DNA of 16,182 nucleotides from Candidatus Woesearchaeota archaeon (GCA_023252315.1 JAJPEB010000014.1:1-16182), one strand, 5' to 3'. Counted from the first letter of the stretch, positions 5,899-12,718 are shown. The notes: generated from the letters alone by a model not told the origin. Numbers and translations: made by a program.

Positions 5899-7179
5899 TC
5901 ACTCCCTCCACACCTCGTACAGGAAGCTCACGTAGCCCGCGATGAAGAAGAGCGCGCGGACCGAGAAGACGAGCACGAGCGAGGGCAGCGCGAGCGCGGC
6001 TACGCCCGAGAGGTAGCCGAGCGCCTCGCCCGCCGACGACACGAACGCGCTCACGAACGCCTGGTACGCGTACATGCCGAGGAAGACGAGCGCGGCGAAG
6101 AACGGCCCGACCATGAGCACGCGGCGCAGGTAGTCGTCGATCGAGCCCATGATGACGCACAGCAGCAGCACGAGCAGCGCGACGCCGAGCGCGAGCGCGG
6201 GAGATCCCGTGGGCTCGCTCAGCGTCGCCTCCACGCCGCCAGCGGCGGACGGCGAGAGCGCGACGAGGGGGAACACGAGGGCGCACACGATGCACGCGAG
6301 CGCGACGCTCACCACGATCCCGTGCCAGTCGGGCAGGTGCTCGCGGCTCTCGCGCACGCGCACCGTCTTGTACCACACGTAGGGCGGGAGGGCGAAGAGG
6401 ATCGCCATGCCCGCGGCGCTCACCGCGCTCGCGGCCGCGGCCGCGGGGTCGGGATGCGACGCGATCGCCTGCGCGAGCGCGGGGAAGAGCGTGCGGCCGA
6501 CCTCGACCGCGAAGCGCGCGACGAGGAGCCCCGTGACGCCGAGAAGGAACGTCTTGCGCTCGGAGAAGAGCGCCTCTATCCTCGCCACGGCGAGGTTGAG
6601 CGCAACCCCCGCGCGGCGCAGCAGGCGCGACGAGATGATGTCCTGCTCCTGCAGGACGGCGAGGATCGCGAGCGCGGACGCGATGGGCCTCGCGAGCGGG
6701 AACGACGAGATCGAGAGCGTCGCGCGCACGAAGGGCTCGAAGATCGCGACGAAGAAGCCGATGAGGAGGAGGAACGCGAGCGCCGCGCGGCGCGCGTGGC
6801 TCGCGTCCTCGCGCGTGAGCGCAGAGAGCACGCTGCGCTTGCGCAGCGGATGGTTGCGCGCGATCTCGCACGCGAGCGCGAGCAGCAGCGTGCCCGCGAT
6901 GACGCACGTGCCGCGCGCGAGCAGCTCGAGCAGCGGGAACGCGACCGCGCCCGCGAGCAGGATGAGCCCGCTCACCGCGAGCAGGTCGTAGGGCACGATG
7001 CGCTCGCCGAGCAGGATGCGCGAGGGGCTCACGAGGTGGAAGAGGTAGAAGAGCGCGACGAGGAGCAGCGCGCGGTACGGGACCTCGACCGCGTCGCCGC
7101 GGAAGTAGTGGAGCGTGCCGACGACGAGGAGCGCGAGCGCGAGCGCGAGCTCACCCCACACGACGCGATAGCGTGCCAC
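5899..7179 (-). CDS. Polytopic membrane protein of unknown function
   Basis: The product has 426 residues with about eleven hydrophobic segments (roughly 8-24, 34-50, 66-85, 90-106, 132-150, 208-225, 250-270, 287-307, 328-345, 357-377 and 390-412). A basic cytoplasmic-looking loop lies at about 107-131 and another at 270-286. I recognise no transporter signature or catalytic motif. The GTG start at 7179 is chosen because a TATA box (minus strand, 7208 to 7201) lies 26 nt upstream. Open frame continues further upstream, to 7935, but that part is low-quality coding-like sequence antisense to the next genes. The C-terminus converges on the GNAT gene with a 30-nt gap that holds no obvious hairpin. 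Confidence 0.82.
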   Translation of the reverse strand: MARYRVVWGELALALALLVVGTLHYFRGDAVEVPYRALLLVALFYLFHLVSPSRILLGERIVPYDLLAVSGLILLAGAVAFPLLELLARGTCVIAGTLLLALACEIARNHPLRKRSVLSALTREDASHARRAALAFLLLIGFFVAIFEPFVRATLSISSFPLARPIASALAILAVLQEQDIISSRLLRRAGVALNLAVARIEALFSERKTFLLGVTGLLVARFAVEVGRTLFPALAQAIASHPDPAAAAASAVSAAGMAILFALPPYVWYKTVRVRESREHLPDWHGIVVSVALACIVCALVFPLVALSPSAAGGVEATLSEPTGSPALALGVALLVLLLCVIMGSIDDYLRRVLMVGPFFAALVFLGMYAYQAFVSAFVSSAGEALGYLSGVAALALPSLVLVFSVRALFFIAGYVSFLYEVWRE

Positions 7180-7200
7180 GACGGTGTCCTGTGACGGCCG

Positions 7201-7208
7201 TTTAAAAA
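7201..7208 (-). promoter_or_regulatory. TATA box of the polytopic membrane protein gene
   Basis: The minus strand reads TTTTTAAA, centred about 26 nt before the GTG at 7179. It decides the start codon in favour of GTG 7179, with a predicted leaderless mRNA. Confidence 0.72.
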
Positions 7209-7303
7209 GGTTGGCGGGCGCGTGCCGGCGCGCAGGGGCTCCGGATGACCGCTCCGCGATGGTGAAAACCCGTCGCCAGCGGGGTGCCGCAAAGGAAAAA
7301 GCT

Positions 7304-7310
7304 CTTAAAT
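7304..7310 (+). promoter_or_regulatory. TATA box of the 7333 gene
   Basis: CTTAAAT, preceded by an A/G-rich stretch, is centred 26 nt before the ATG at 7333. The 153-base divergent region 7180-7332 holds this box and that of the minus-strand membrane gene. I see no other convincing feature in it. Confidence 0.7.
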
Positions 7311-7332
7311 CCTCATCGGGAGAATCCCGCCC

Positions 7333-7827
7333 ATGGATCTCGCACGCCTGCGCAGGAGGGGATGGTCGGAGGGAGAGATCTCGCGCGCCGTCGCGACGCT
7401 CGAGCGCGCGGAGGCTGCGGCGCACCCGAGCCTGCGCGGCATCGAGCGCATGGCGTTCTGGCTGCTCCTCGTGGCGCTGGGCATGGGCGCGATCGCGATC
7501 GCGCTCGAGCTGCTCCCCCTCATCCTGCTCACGCCGCTCGCGATCACGCTCCCCATCGCGCTCATCCTCGGCGCCTGCCTCGGCATGCTCCTCGTGCACA
7601 TGCTGCGCGACATGCGGCTCGAGCGCGCGCACCAGCACGCGGGCGTGGCCGCGCTGCTCGCGTTCTGCACCATCGCGCTCACGCTCGTGATCGGCACCGT
7701 GGCGTCGCGCATCGGCCTCGGGGACGGCCCCGCCCGCGCTGCGCTCCCGCTCGCGGCCGCGCTCTGCGCCGGCATCCTCGCGCCCTACGTCGCGCACCAC
7801 TGGAGGGAATCCCATGGATCTTCGTGA
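7333..7827 (+). CDS. Small integral membrane protein, unknown
   Basis: The product has 164 residues. The soluble N-terminus (1-38) has a helix-turn-helix-like or SHOCT-like short motif, RRRGWSEGEISRAVATLERA, typical of short C- or N-terminal helical modules on archaeal membrane proteins. Four hydrophobic segments follow (about 40-60, 62-90 possibly two, 103-125 and 137-155). The family is not recognised. It is the first gene of a two-gene unit: the next gene begins 14 nt before its end and has its own GGAGG site. Start chosen from the TATA box spacing. Confidence 0.78.
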   Translation: MDLARLRRRGWSEGEISRAVATLERAEAAAHPSLRGIERMAFWLLLVALGMGAIAIALELLPLILLTPLAITLPIALILGACLGMLLVHMLRDMRLERAHQHAGVAALLAFCTIALTLVIGTVASRIGLGDGPARAALPLAAALCAGILAPYVAHHWRESHGSS

Positions 7828-8197
7828 GTGGATGACGCTGCACGTGCGGCACAAGGACGCGTACGCGAAGGCGCTCAAGTCGGTGGCGCAAGAGGGCGAG
7901 CGCACCGTGTTCACGTTCAAGGACCACGTGCTCACAGGCTACGCGCTCGACGAGCTGCGCATCCCCGCAGGCATAGGCGGCAAGACGCTCATCGTGACGC
8001 TGCACAACGAGGCGAACGTGAAGCGGCTGCTCTCGGACTGGGGGGCGTTCTGCGCGCACAAGGACCTCACGGTCATCTTCGCGAACCCCGCGCGCAACGA
8101 GAAGTGGGTCGTCAAGCCGCGCCTGCACGAGGACATCTCCGAGGGCAACATCGAGCCCGGCATCCGCGCGATGGCCGAGGGCGTGACGAGGGTTTGA
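7814..8197 (+). CDS. Conserved-looking small soluble protein, unknown
   Basis: The product has 127 residues with mixed alpha/beta composition: a strand TVFTFKDHVLTGYAL, a strand TLIVTLHNEANVKRLL (helix following), a strand DLTVIFANP, and a Trp/Lys-rich segment NEKWVVKPRLHEDIS. There is no membrane segment or Cys cluster. The alternation of strand and helix suggests a compact sensor-like or nucleotide-binding fold, but I recognise no family. A ribosome site GGAGG at 7802-7806 lies 7 nt before the ATG, inside the preceding gene, and the two genes overlap by 14 nt, so they are translated from one mRNA. Function unknown. Confidence 0.78.
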   Translation: MDLREWMTLHVRHKDAYAKALKSVAQEGERTVFTFKDHVLTGYALDELRIPAGIGGKTLIVTLHNEANVKRLLSDWGAFCAHKDLTVIFANPARNEKWVVKPRLHEDISEGNIEPGIRAMAEGVTRV

Positions 8198-8234
8198 GAT
8201 CTTCCGGTAGCATCTTCGCTGCCTCTCAGAAAGC

Positions 8235-8241
8235 CTAAATA
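8235..8241 (+). promoter_or_regulatory. TATA box of the His-tail protein gene
   Basis: CTAAATA is centred 26 nt before the ATG at 8264, the spacing seen for most first genes in this window. Confidence 0.68.
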
Positions 8242-8263
8242 CGATGACGTCTTCTCCTCTCGC

Positions 8264-8611
8264 ATGGGGCTCGGAGAAAGAGTGCGGGGCATGAAGCTCG
8301 CGACCGCGCAGTACCTCGGCGTCGGCGCGCTCCTGCTCAGCGGCCCCGGCGCGATGTACCTCGGGGAAGCGGCCTATCAGGGGCAGTGGAGCCCGCCGTC
8401 CATCGTCCAGCAGGTCATGGACCACGGCCCCGCGACGATCCGCTACATGAGGTCGCAGCCCGCGAGCCCCGCGTCAGGGCTTCCCGGCGGGAGCGGCCCG
8501 CTGCTCGAGCTGGCAGGGATGCTCGACGCCGCGATCATGGTCCACTACACGAGCAAGGGGCTCGGGGCAGGCCATCACGGCGAGCACTTCCACGAAGAAG
8601 AGCACCACTAA
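8264..8611 (+). CDS. Small protein with His/Glu-rich C-terminus, unknown
   Basis: The product has 115 residues. The N-terminus has a weakly hydrophobic stretch (about 14-36, rich in Gly and Ala) and a second at about 78-95 (LLELAGMLDAAIMVHY), which could be short membrane or membrane-associated helices. The tail GHHGEHFHEEEHH (103-115) has six His and four Glu and may bind a metal such as Ni, Zn or Cu (inference). I recognise no family. The TATA box at 8235-8241 supports the ATG at 8264 over the in-frame ATG at 8291. It converges on the helical-pair operon with a 41-nt gap. Confidence 0.72.
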   Translation: MGLGERVRGMKLATAQYLGVGALLLSGPGAMYLGEAAYQGQWSPPSIVQQVMDHGPATIRYMRSQPASPASGLPGGSGPLLELAGMLDAAIMVHYTSKGLGAGHHGEHFHEEEHH

Positions 8612-8625
8612 GAGACGCGTATCCC

Positions 8626-8639
8626 CCTGCAAGCGCAGG
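8626..8639. terminator. Small hairpin in the convergent gap, possible terminator
   Basis: CCTGC-AAGC-GCAGG is a perfect 5-bp stem with a 4-nt loop in the 41-nt gap between two converging genes. There is no T-run beside it, so a termination role is only suggested by position. Confidence 0.3.
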
Positions 8640-8652
8640 CACTCAGGATCGC

Positions 8653-9579
8653 CTACTTCTTCTTGCCCTTGCGCGCCGGCTTCCTCGCCGCGGCCTTCTT
8701 CGCGGGCCTGGCCTTCGCCTTGGCCCTCGCGACCGGCCTCGCCTTGCGCGCGGCCCTCGTGGGAGCCGCAGCCTTGCGCGCGGCCGCCCTCGCGACCTTC
8801 TCCTTCGCGTCCGCCTCCGTCTTGAGCCTCGCCTTCTCCTTCTCCATCTCCTTGCGGAAGTGGGGATCGTACTCGTACGGGAGCGTGATCGAGTTCTTGC
8901 CCTTGGGGATCTGGATCTTGTACTTCTTGGGGCGCGGCGCGCGCTTTCGCGGCGGGCTGCCGACGGGGCGCACCTTGAGCGTGTTCTTCTTCGGCGGCGT
9001 GCGGTGCGTGACCTGCTGCTCGTCCGCCGCGTGCCCCTGCTGCTGCCTGGGCATCTCCTCTTCCTGGCCCCAGTCCGGGGGCGCCATCGAGCCGGGGCGG
9101 CTCTCCTCGATCTCGACCTCGACCTTGCCGTCGACGATGCTCTTCACGTGCGCGAGGAACTCGCGCTGGAACATGTAGTAGTTCGTGATGATGTCGATGT
9201 TCACGATCTCCTCGCGGCCCTCGACGACCGTCTTCATCGTGACGTGGCGCCTGTACTCGTTCTCCCGCGCGACGTTGCGCGCGCGCAGCAGCTTGCGCAG
9301 CAGCAGGTAGAGCCCCATGTTGTCCGCGATGGCCATGTCCTTGCCGTACAGCTCGCGCACGAGCTCCGCGCGCTCGATCGCGCTCTCGGGCTCTCCCGAG
9401 TACTTGCCGCGCTCGCGCGCGAGCTCGAGCAGCGCATCTACCATGAACGCGTAGCCGTCGACCATGCGGCCGAGGATGTTGACGATCACGTCGACCGTGC
9501 GCGTGTACTTGAGCGATACGTAGATCAGGTGGTCGACCCTCTTGAGCTCCTCGAGCGCCTCGTTCATCTTCTCACTCAC
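8653..9579 (-). CDS. Helical (HEPN-like?) protein with H1-like Lys/Ala/Arg C-terminal tail
   Basis: The product has 308 residues and three parts. Residues 1-150 form a helical domain with VDHLIYVSLKYTRTVDVI (15-32) and RENEYRRHVTM (105-115); the latter gives R105-x6-H112, the spacing of the R-x4-6-H motif of HEPN RNases. Residues about 150-235 are a Pro/Gln/Glu-rich linker followed by a basic conserved-looking segment. Residues 245-308 are a coiled-coil start and then an Ala/Lys/Arg/Pro tail like bacterial and eukaryotic H1 tails, able to bind nucleic acid. The GTG start overlaps the preceding stop (GTGA), with AGGTGAT at 9585-9591 as ribosome site; ATG 9567 is the alternative. I recall similar paired proteins in DPANN genomes but cannot name the family. 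HEPN assignment is tentative. Confidence 0.82.
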   Translation of the reverse strand: MSEKMNEALEELKRVDHLIYVSLKYTRTVDVIVNILGRMVDGYAFMVDALLELARERGKYSGEPESAIERAELVRELYGKDMAIADNMGLYLLLRKLLRARNVARENEYRRHVTMKTVVEGREEIVNIDIITNYYMFQREFLAHVKSIVDGKVEVEIEESRPGSMAPPDWGQEEEMPRQQQGHAADEQQVTHRTPPKKNTLKVRPVGSPPRKRAPRPKKYKIQIPKGKNSITLPYEYDPHFRKEMEKEKARLKTEADAKEKVARAAARKAAAPTRAARKARPVARAKAKARPAKKAAARKPARKGKKK

Positions 9580-10037
9580 TGCGCATCACCTGCCACCGCA
9601 CGCCCCAGCATGACGTGCTTTCCTGCCTTGTACACGAACTCCTTCACGGCCCGCACGCCCTGCGCGACCTCGCGCTCCCCGATGTCCTCGACCGACGCGA
9701 AGCCTTGCGACGCGACCACGAGGCGGTCCTTGCGCGCGAACGCCGTCGGCGCCTCCCCATGCCTGCGCAGCAGGCCCGAGAACTCCGCGTGCACCTGCGC
9801 GGCACGCGCCGCCTCCTGCATGCCGCTCGACGCGAGCGCGCCCACCGCATCGTGCCCGCCGGCGCCGCCATGGAGCGCGAGCGCCTGCGCCGCGAGCTCG
9901 ATCGCGGAGCATCCGTGGCGCATCACGCCGAGAAGCGCCTTCGGATCGCGAGAGAGTGGGTATGTCACCGTGAGCAGCTCGTCGGCGGCCTGCACTTCCT
10001 TCCCCGCGAGAGAGAGGAGATGCGCAGGCCCCGCCAT
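9576..10037 (-). CDS. Small helical protein, partner of the H1-tailed protein
   Basis: The product has 153 residues, nearly all helical. The region AADELLTVTYPLSRDPKALLGVMRH (AADELLTVTYPL at 17-28, then SRDPKALLGVMRH at 29-41) and the following helix resemble small archaeal helical-bundle proteins of HEPN-like type. I know no named family. It shares a GTGA overlap with the downstream gene, so the pair is translationally coupled and probably forms a complex (inference). The start at 10037 is supported by a TATA box 27 nt upstream. No signal peptide, Cys cluster or membrane segment is seen. A toxin-antitoxin-like arrangement is possible by analogy with HEPN pairs but not shown by sequence. Confidence 0.78.
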   Translation of the reverse strand: MAGPAHLLSLAGKEVQAADELLTVTYPLSRDPKALLGVMRHGCSAIELAAQALALHGGAGGHDAVGALASSGMQEAARAAQVHAEFSGLLRRHGEAPTAFARKDRLVVASQGFASVEDIGEREVAQGVRAVKEFVYKAGKHVMLGRAVAGDAQ

Positions 10038-10059
10038 TCGGGAGCACCGAGGGGCTGGT

Positions 10060-10068
10060 GTTTATAAG
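10060..10068 (-). promoter_or_regulatory. TATA box of the helical-pair operon
   Basis: The minus strand reads CTTATAAAC, centred about 27 nt before the ATG at 10037. It is the only AT-rich element in the 89-base gap between this gene and the 3' end of the gene upstream. Confidence 0.75.
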
Positions 10069-10126
10069 TTTTCCGTCGTGGGCGCGCGCAGCGAATCGCG
10101 GACCGGGAAGGATGCGGGAGCAGGCG

Positions 10127-10711
10127 CTACTCGCGAAGGTATCCCGCGAGGTCGGTGAGCCGCCTGCGCGGGTCCTCGAAGCCCTCCTTCGCCGCTGGAT
10201 CGAACGTGCGCGAGAGGCCGTCGAGGAGCGTAGCCTTCTCGCGGAAATACCGCTCGCCGCCCGTCCAGCGCTGCACAATCTCCTCGACGCCGAGCGTGAG
10301 CTCGAAGACCTGCGACGTGCCCCAGAGCCGCCCGTCTCCCTTGCGCTGCGCGAGCGCCTCCTCGAGGCAGCACCCGTGGCCCGCGTACAAGCGCTCTACG
10401 ATGGGCTCGGATCCCGGGACGTCGTAGGAGTGGCGCATCTCGCCGAGCACGTCGGGCCATGCGTACCCGTGCTCGCCATGCCCTGCGCGGGGAGCGAACG
10501 CCAGGGGAGGCAAGACCTCCACGCTATCCACGTCGTAGGGCCTCATCGACCTATGGATCACGTCGCGGATCAGCCCTCCCCATTGCGCGGGCTCGAGAGG
10601 CCCGAGATGCCTGAAGAGCAGCTCGCGGTACTCGCGCACGGACATGCCGCCCCTGCGCCCGCGCTGGTACGCGGCGATGGCGCGACCGTAGGAAGGGATT
10701 TCCTCAACCAC
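10127..10711 (-). CDS. Hypothetical soluble protein
   Basis: The product has 194 residues; I do not recognise it. Visible features are a Tyr/Arg-rich N-terminus (SYGRAIAAYQRGRRGGMS), a Gly/His-rich central segment (RAGHGEHGYAWPDVLGEMRH, about 75-94) and a helical C-terminal half with a Cys pair (C114, C115). There are no membrane segments. Codons on this strand have the GC-rich third positions of the neighbouring genes. A GTG start at 10711 fits a TATA box 27 nt upstream. It is divergent from the THUMP gene, sharing an 87-base promoter region, and is followed by the helical pair, which has its own promoter. Confidence 0.76.
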   Translation of the reverse strand: MVEEIPSYGRAIAAYQRGRRGGMSVREYRELLFRHLGPLEPAQWGGLIRDVIHRSMRPYDVDSVEVLPPLAFAPRAGHGEHGYAWPDVLGEMRHSYDVPGSEPIVERLYAGHGCCLEEALAQRKGDGRLWGTSQVFELTLGVEEIVQRWTGGERYFREKATLLDGLSRTFDPAAKEGFEDPRRRLTDLAGYLRE

Positions 10712-10734
10712 TCCCCAGTGATTTCAGCGCGGCG

Positions 10735-10742
10735 ATATAAGC
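10735..10742 (-). promoter_or_regulatory. TATA box of the 10711 gene
   Basis: The minus strand reads CTTATATC, centred about 27 nt before the GTG at 10711, and supports that non-ATG start. Confidence 0.75.
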
Positions 10743-10766
10743 CTTTCCCGCATGGCGGCCCGCAAG

Positions 10767-10775
10767 CCTATAATA
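10767..10775 (+). promoter_or_regulatory. TATA box of the THUMP methyltransferase gene
   Basis: CCTATAATA is centred about 27 nt before the ATG at 10799. It fixes the start at 10799 although the open frame runs much further upstream, antisense to the divergent gene. Confidence 0.75.
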
Positions 10776-10798
10776 CCCCTCCCAACCCCGACAGGAGA

Positions 10799-12019
10799 AT
10801 GGACCGCATCACCGCCATCGTCATCGCGGATTCCGGTTGCGAGGAGGCGTGCGCGAAGGAGATCGAGGGGATCGCAAAGGCGAAGCCCGACGTGCATGCG
10901 AACGCCCTGCGCCTCGAGTGCGCGCTCATCGACGCGTGCAGGATCGCCTACCTCTCGAAGGTCGCGCGCAGGGTGCTCGTCGAGATCGCGCTCCCGCTCG
11001 CGCCCGGCGAGCCCATCGCGTCGCGCGAGCCGCTGCATGCGGGGGCGCTCTTCCCGCAGGGGTGCACGTTCAAGGCGGAGGCGGAAGTGCTCGCGCTCTC
11101 GCCCGAGGGCGAGCGGGCGGATGGGCAGGACGCCAGCGCGCGCGAGACCCCGTCCGCGCAGGAACTGACCGAGGAGATCGGCGGCTGGGCGCACAGGGCG
11201 CTGGGCCTCAAGGTGTCGCTCTCGCGCCCCGATCTCGTCGTGCGCGCGACGCGCACGCCCGAGCGCACGTACGTGGGCGTCGACGTCATGGGCTTCCCGC
11301 TCGCGCGCCGCGAGTGGCGCATCATGCTCTCGCGCACGAGCCTCAAGTCCACGGTCGCGGCGGCAGTCGCGATCTACTCGGGCGCGAGGCCCGGCGAGCG
11401 CATCCTCGACCCGCTCGGCGACGACGGCACGATCGCGATCGAGGCCGCGCTCGTGCTCTCGGGCACGAGTCCGCACCGCTTCGCGAAGGCGCTCGCGTGC
11501 GAGCGCTTCCCCGCGCTCGCGGGCACCGACTGGCGCGCGTGGCGCGAGGGCATGGACGCGAAGGCGAAGGAGATCGGGGGGATCACCGTGTTCTGCGCGA
11601 CGCTGCGCGAGATGAAGGCGGTGCGCACGAACAGCAAGCTCGCGGGCATCGAGAAGATGCTGCACAGCACGCGCGTCGCGATCGACTGGCTCGACCTCAA
11701 GCTCGAGGAGAGGAGCGTGCACCGCATCATCACGCAGGCGCCCCAGAGCGGCAAGGCGACGCCCCAGCGCAAGGCGGAGCAGGAGATCGACGACCTCTTC
11801 AACCAGTCGGCGTACATCCTGCGCAAGGGCGGCACGATCTCGTGCGTCGCGCACAAGGGGGACGAGCTGCTCCCCGCCGCCGAGAGGCACGGCTTCGCGC
11901 TCAGGGAGCGCAGGAAGATGCTGATGGGCATGCATCGGATCGAGCTGATGACGTTCGGCAAGGACTCCGCGGCGCATGCACCGCCACCGCCCTTACGGCG
12001 AGCGGTGAAGGGCGCATGA
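10799..12019 (+). CDS. THUMP-domain SAM methyltransferase-like protein with eroded active site
   Basis: The product has 406 residues. The N-terminal half (about 5-165) has the layout of the ferredoxin-like plus THUMP region of the Trm14/TrmN/RlmL group: ITAIVIADSGCEEACAKEI, then LKVSLSRPDLVVRATRTPER (137-156) and TYVGVDVMGFPLARREWR (157-174). The C-terminal Rossmann-like domain begins after GERILDPLGDDGTIAIEAAL (199-218), which aligns with motif I, normally DPxCGSGTxxxEA. The Cys-Gly-Ser part is replaced by Gly-Asp-Asp. Motif IV, normally N/D-P-P-Y-G, reads TQAPQSG (312-318). The fold is kept but catalytic residues for guanine-N2 methylation are changed. It probably binds tRNA; enzymatic activity is doubtful. 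mbf1 lies downstream and appears to be co-transcribed. Confidence 0.88.
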   Translation: MDRITAIVIADSGCEEACAKEIEGIAKAKPDVHANALRLECALIDACRIAYLSKVARRVLVEIALPLAPGEPIASREPLHAGALFPQGCTFKAEAEVLALSPEGERADGQDASARETPSAQELTEEIGGWAHRALGLKVSLSRPDLVVRATRTPERTYVGVDVMGFPLARREWRIMLSRTSLKSTVAAAVAIYSGARPGERILDPLGDDGTIAIEAALVLSGTSPHRFAKALACERFPALAGTDWRAWREGMDAKAKEIGGITVFCATLREMKAVRTNSKLAGIEKMLHSTRVAIDWLDLKLEERSVHRIITQAPQSGKATPQRKAEQEIDDLFNQSAYILRKGGTISCVAHKGDELLPAAERHGFALRERRKMLMGMHRIELMTFGKDSAAHAPPPPLRRAVKGA

Positions 12020-12145
12020 TGCGGCGCCGAGGGGGTGGCCCCAGCCGGGGAGCGGCGCCCATAGACGCGAAGAGGAGCGCCGCGAGCTGGGCAGTGGCGG
12101 ACGCCGAAGGCGGATGCGCAGCGGATCGATCGAGGAGGTGAACTC
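12020..12145 (+). promoter_or_regulatory. Hairpin-rich leader before mbf1 with short coupled ORF and strong ribosome site
   Basis: No TATA box is seen here, so mbf1 is probably read from the THUMP promoter. The region can fold into a 7-bp GGCGCCG/CGGCGCC stem (12023-12029 with 12053-12059). Inside it, CCCC (12039-12042) can pair with either of two GGGG tracts. A CGCC-GAA-GGCG hairpin lies further on. A 41-codon ORF begins with ATGA on the THUMP stop (12016) and ends at the TGA 12139-12141, which is inside the ribosome site GGAGGTGA (12134-12141). Its third positions are less GC-biased than in real genes here, so it may not be a protein gene. Confidence 0.4.
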
Positions 12146-12619
12146 ATGGAATGCGAGATGTGCGGGAATGCGAATGCGGTCGCGGTCGCGAGGGTCGAGG
12201 GCGTCGACATGAGCGTGTGCGCGAGGTGCGCGGGCCACGGCGTCGTGCGGCGCGAGATCGAGCAGCCGCAGAAGAAGCCCAAGGGCGCGCCGAGGAAGGC
12301 AGCCACGCAGGCGCAGCGCGGGGACGAGCTCGTCGAGTCCGTCCACCCCGACATCGCGAGGATGCTCCACGCGCACCGCGAGAGGCTCTCGCTCACGCAG
12401 GAGGACTTCGCGAAGCGCCTCAATATCCGCTCGTCGGTCTACCAGCACTACGAGGCGGGCACCACCGTGCCCGACATCGCGCTCGCGCGCAGGCTCGAGC
12501 ACGAGCTGCACGTGCCGCTGGTCGTGCACATCAAGCTCGCGAAGGGTCCCGTCTCGACGGGCGAGGAGGCGGCCGGCATGACGCTCGCGGACTTCGTCAA
12601 GAAGAAGGGGAAGAAGTAG
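12146..12619 (+). CDS. mbf1: Multiprotein bridging factor 1 (archaeal MBF1)
   Basis: The product has 157 residues with the archaeal MBF1 layout. An N-terminal zinc ribbon has Cys3, Cys6, Cys25 and Cys28. A basic Lys/Pro/Ala linker follows (36-58), then a Cro/C1-type helix-turn-helix at about 68-127, with LSLTQEDFAKRLNIRSSVYQHYE (LSLTQEDFAKRLNI at 81-94, RSSVYQHYE at 95-103) and a Lys-rich end. In eukaryotes MBF1 bridges activators to TBP; archaeal MBF1 has been linked to translation or ribosome association (family knowledge). The ribosome site GGAGGTGA, a perfect match to the archaeal anti-Shine-Dalgarno, ends 4 nt before the ATG. It is the only gene in the window that is neither leaderless nor tightly coupled to its upstream neighbour. 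Confidence 0.95.
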   Translation: MECEMCGNANAVAVARVEGVDMSVCARCAGHGVVRREIEQPQKKPKGAPRKAATQAQRGDELVESVHPDIARMLHAHRERLSLTQEDFAKRLNIRSSVYQHYEAGTTVPDIALARRLEHELHVPLVVHIKLAKGPVSTGEEAAGMTLADFVKKKGKK

Positions 12620-12665
12620 CGGGGGGAGCGCGAGGAATTCACGCAAAACGCTACGTTCTCGGAGC

Positions 12666-12718
12666 GCTGCGGAGCATACACTGCGACTCCGTCGCAGCAT
12701 TTACGAAAATGCGGCTGC
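12666..12718. other. Mutually exclusive hairpins
   Basis: CTGCGAC-TCC-GTCGCAG (12681-12697) is a perfect 7-bp stem. Its 3' arm overlaps two alternatives. One is GCTGC+GGAG (12666-12674) with CTCC (12687-12690) and GCAGC (12694-12698). The other is GCAGC+ATTT (12694-12702) with AAAT (12707-12710) and GCTGC (12714-12718), with a short bulge. The stems share 12694-12698 and cannot all form at once. This could be an RNA switch, a terminator or a worn repeat. Confidence 0.45.

Noticed and set aside
5875..7194. Plus-strand open frame very rich in Arg and Glu
   Set aside because: Antisense of the polytopic membrane protein. Leu/Ala/Val codons read backward give this charged pattern.
7180..7935. Upstream extension of the 5899-7179 membrane protein
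   Set aside because: The extension is antisense to two supported genes, has no hydrophobic or domain pattern, and lies upstream of the TATA box that fits the GTG at 7179.
8663..9178. Plus-strand frame that looks like an Ala/Leu-rich membrane protein
   Set aside because: It is the reverse reading of the Lys/Ala/Arg tail and linker of the minus-strand protein, which has a coupled start and a promoter.
10058..10798. N-terminal extension of the THUMP protein by 247 codons
   Set aside because: It is antisense to a supported minus-strand gene, and the TATA box at 10767-10775 places the start at 10799.
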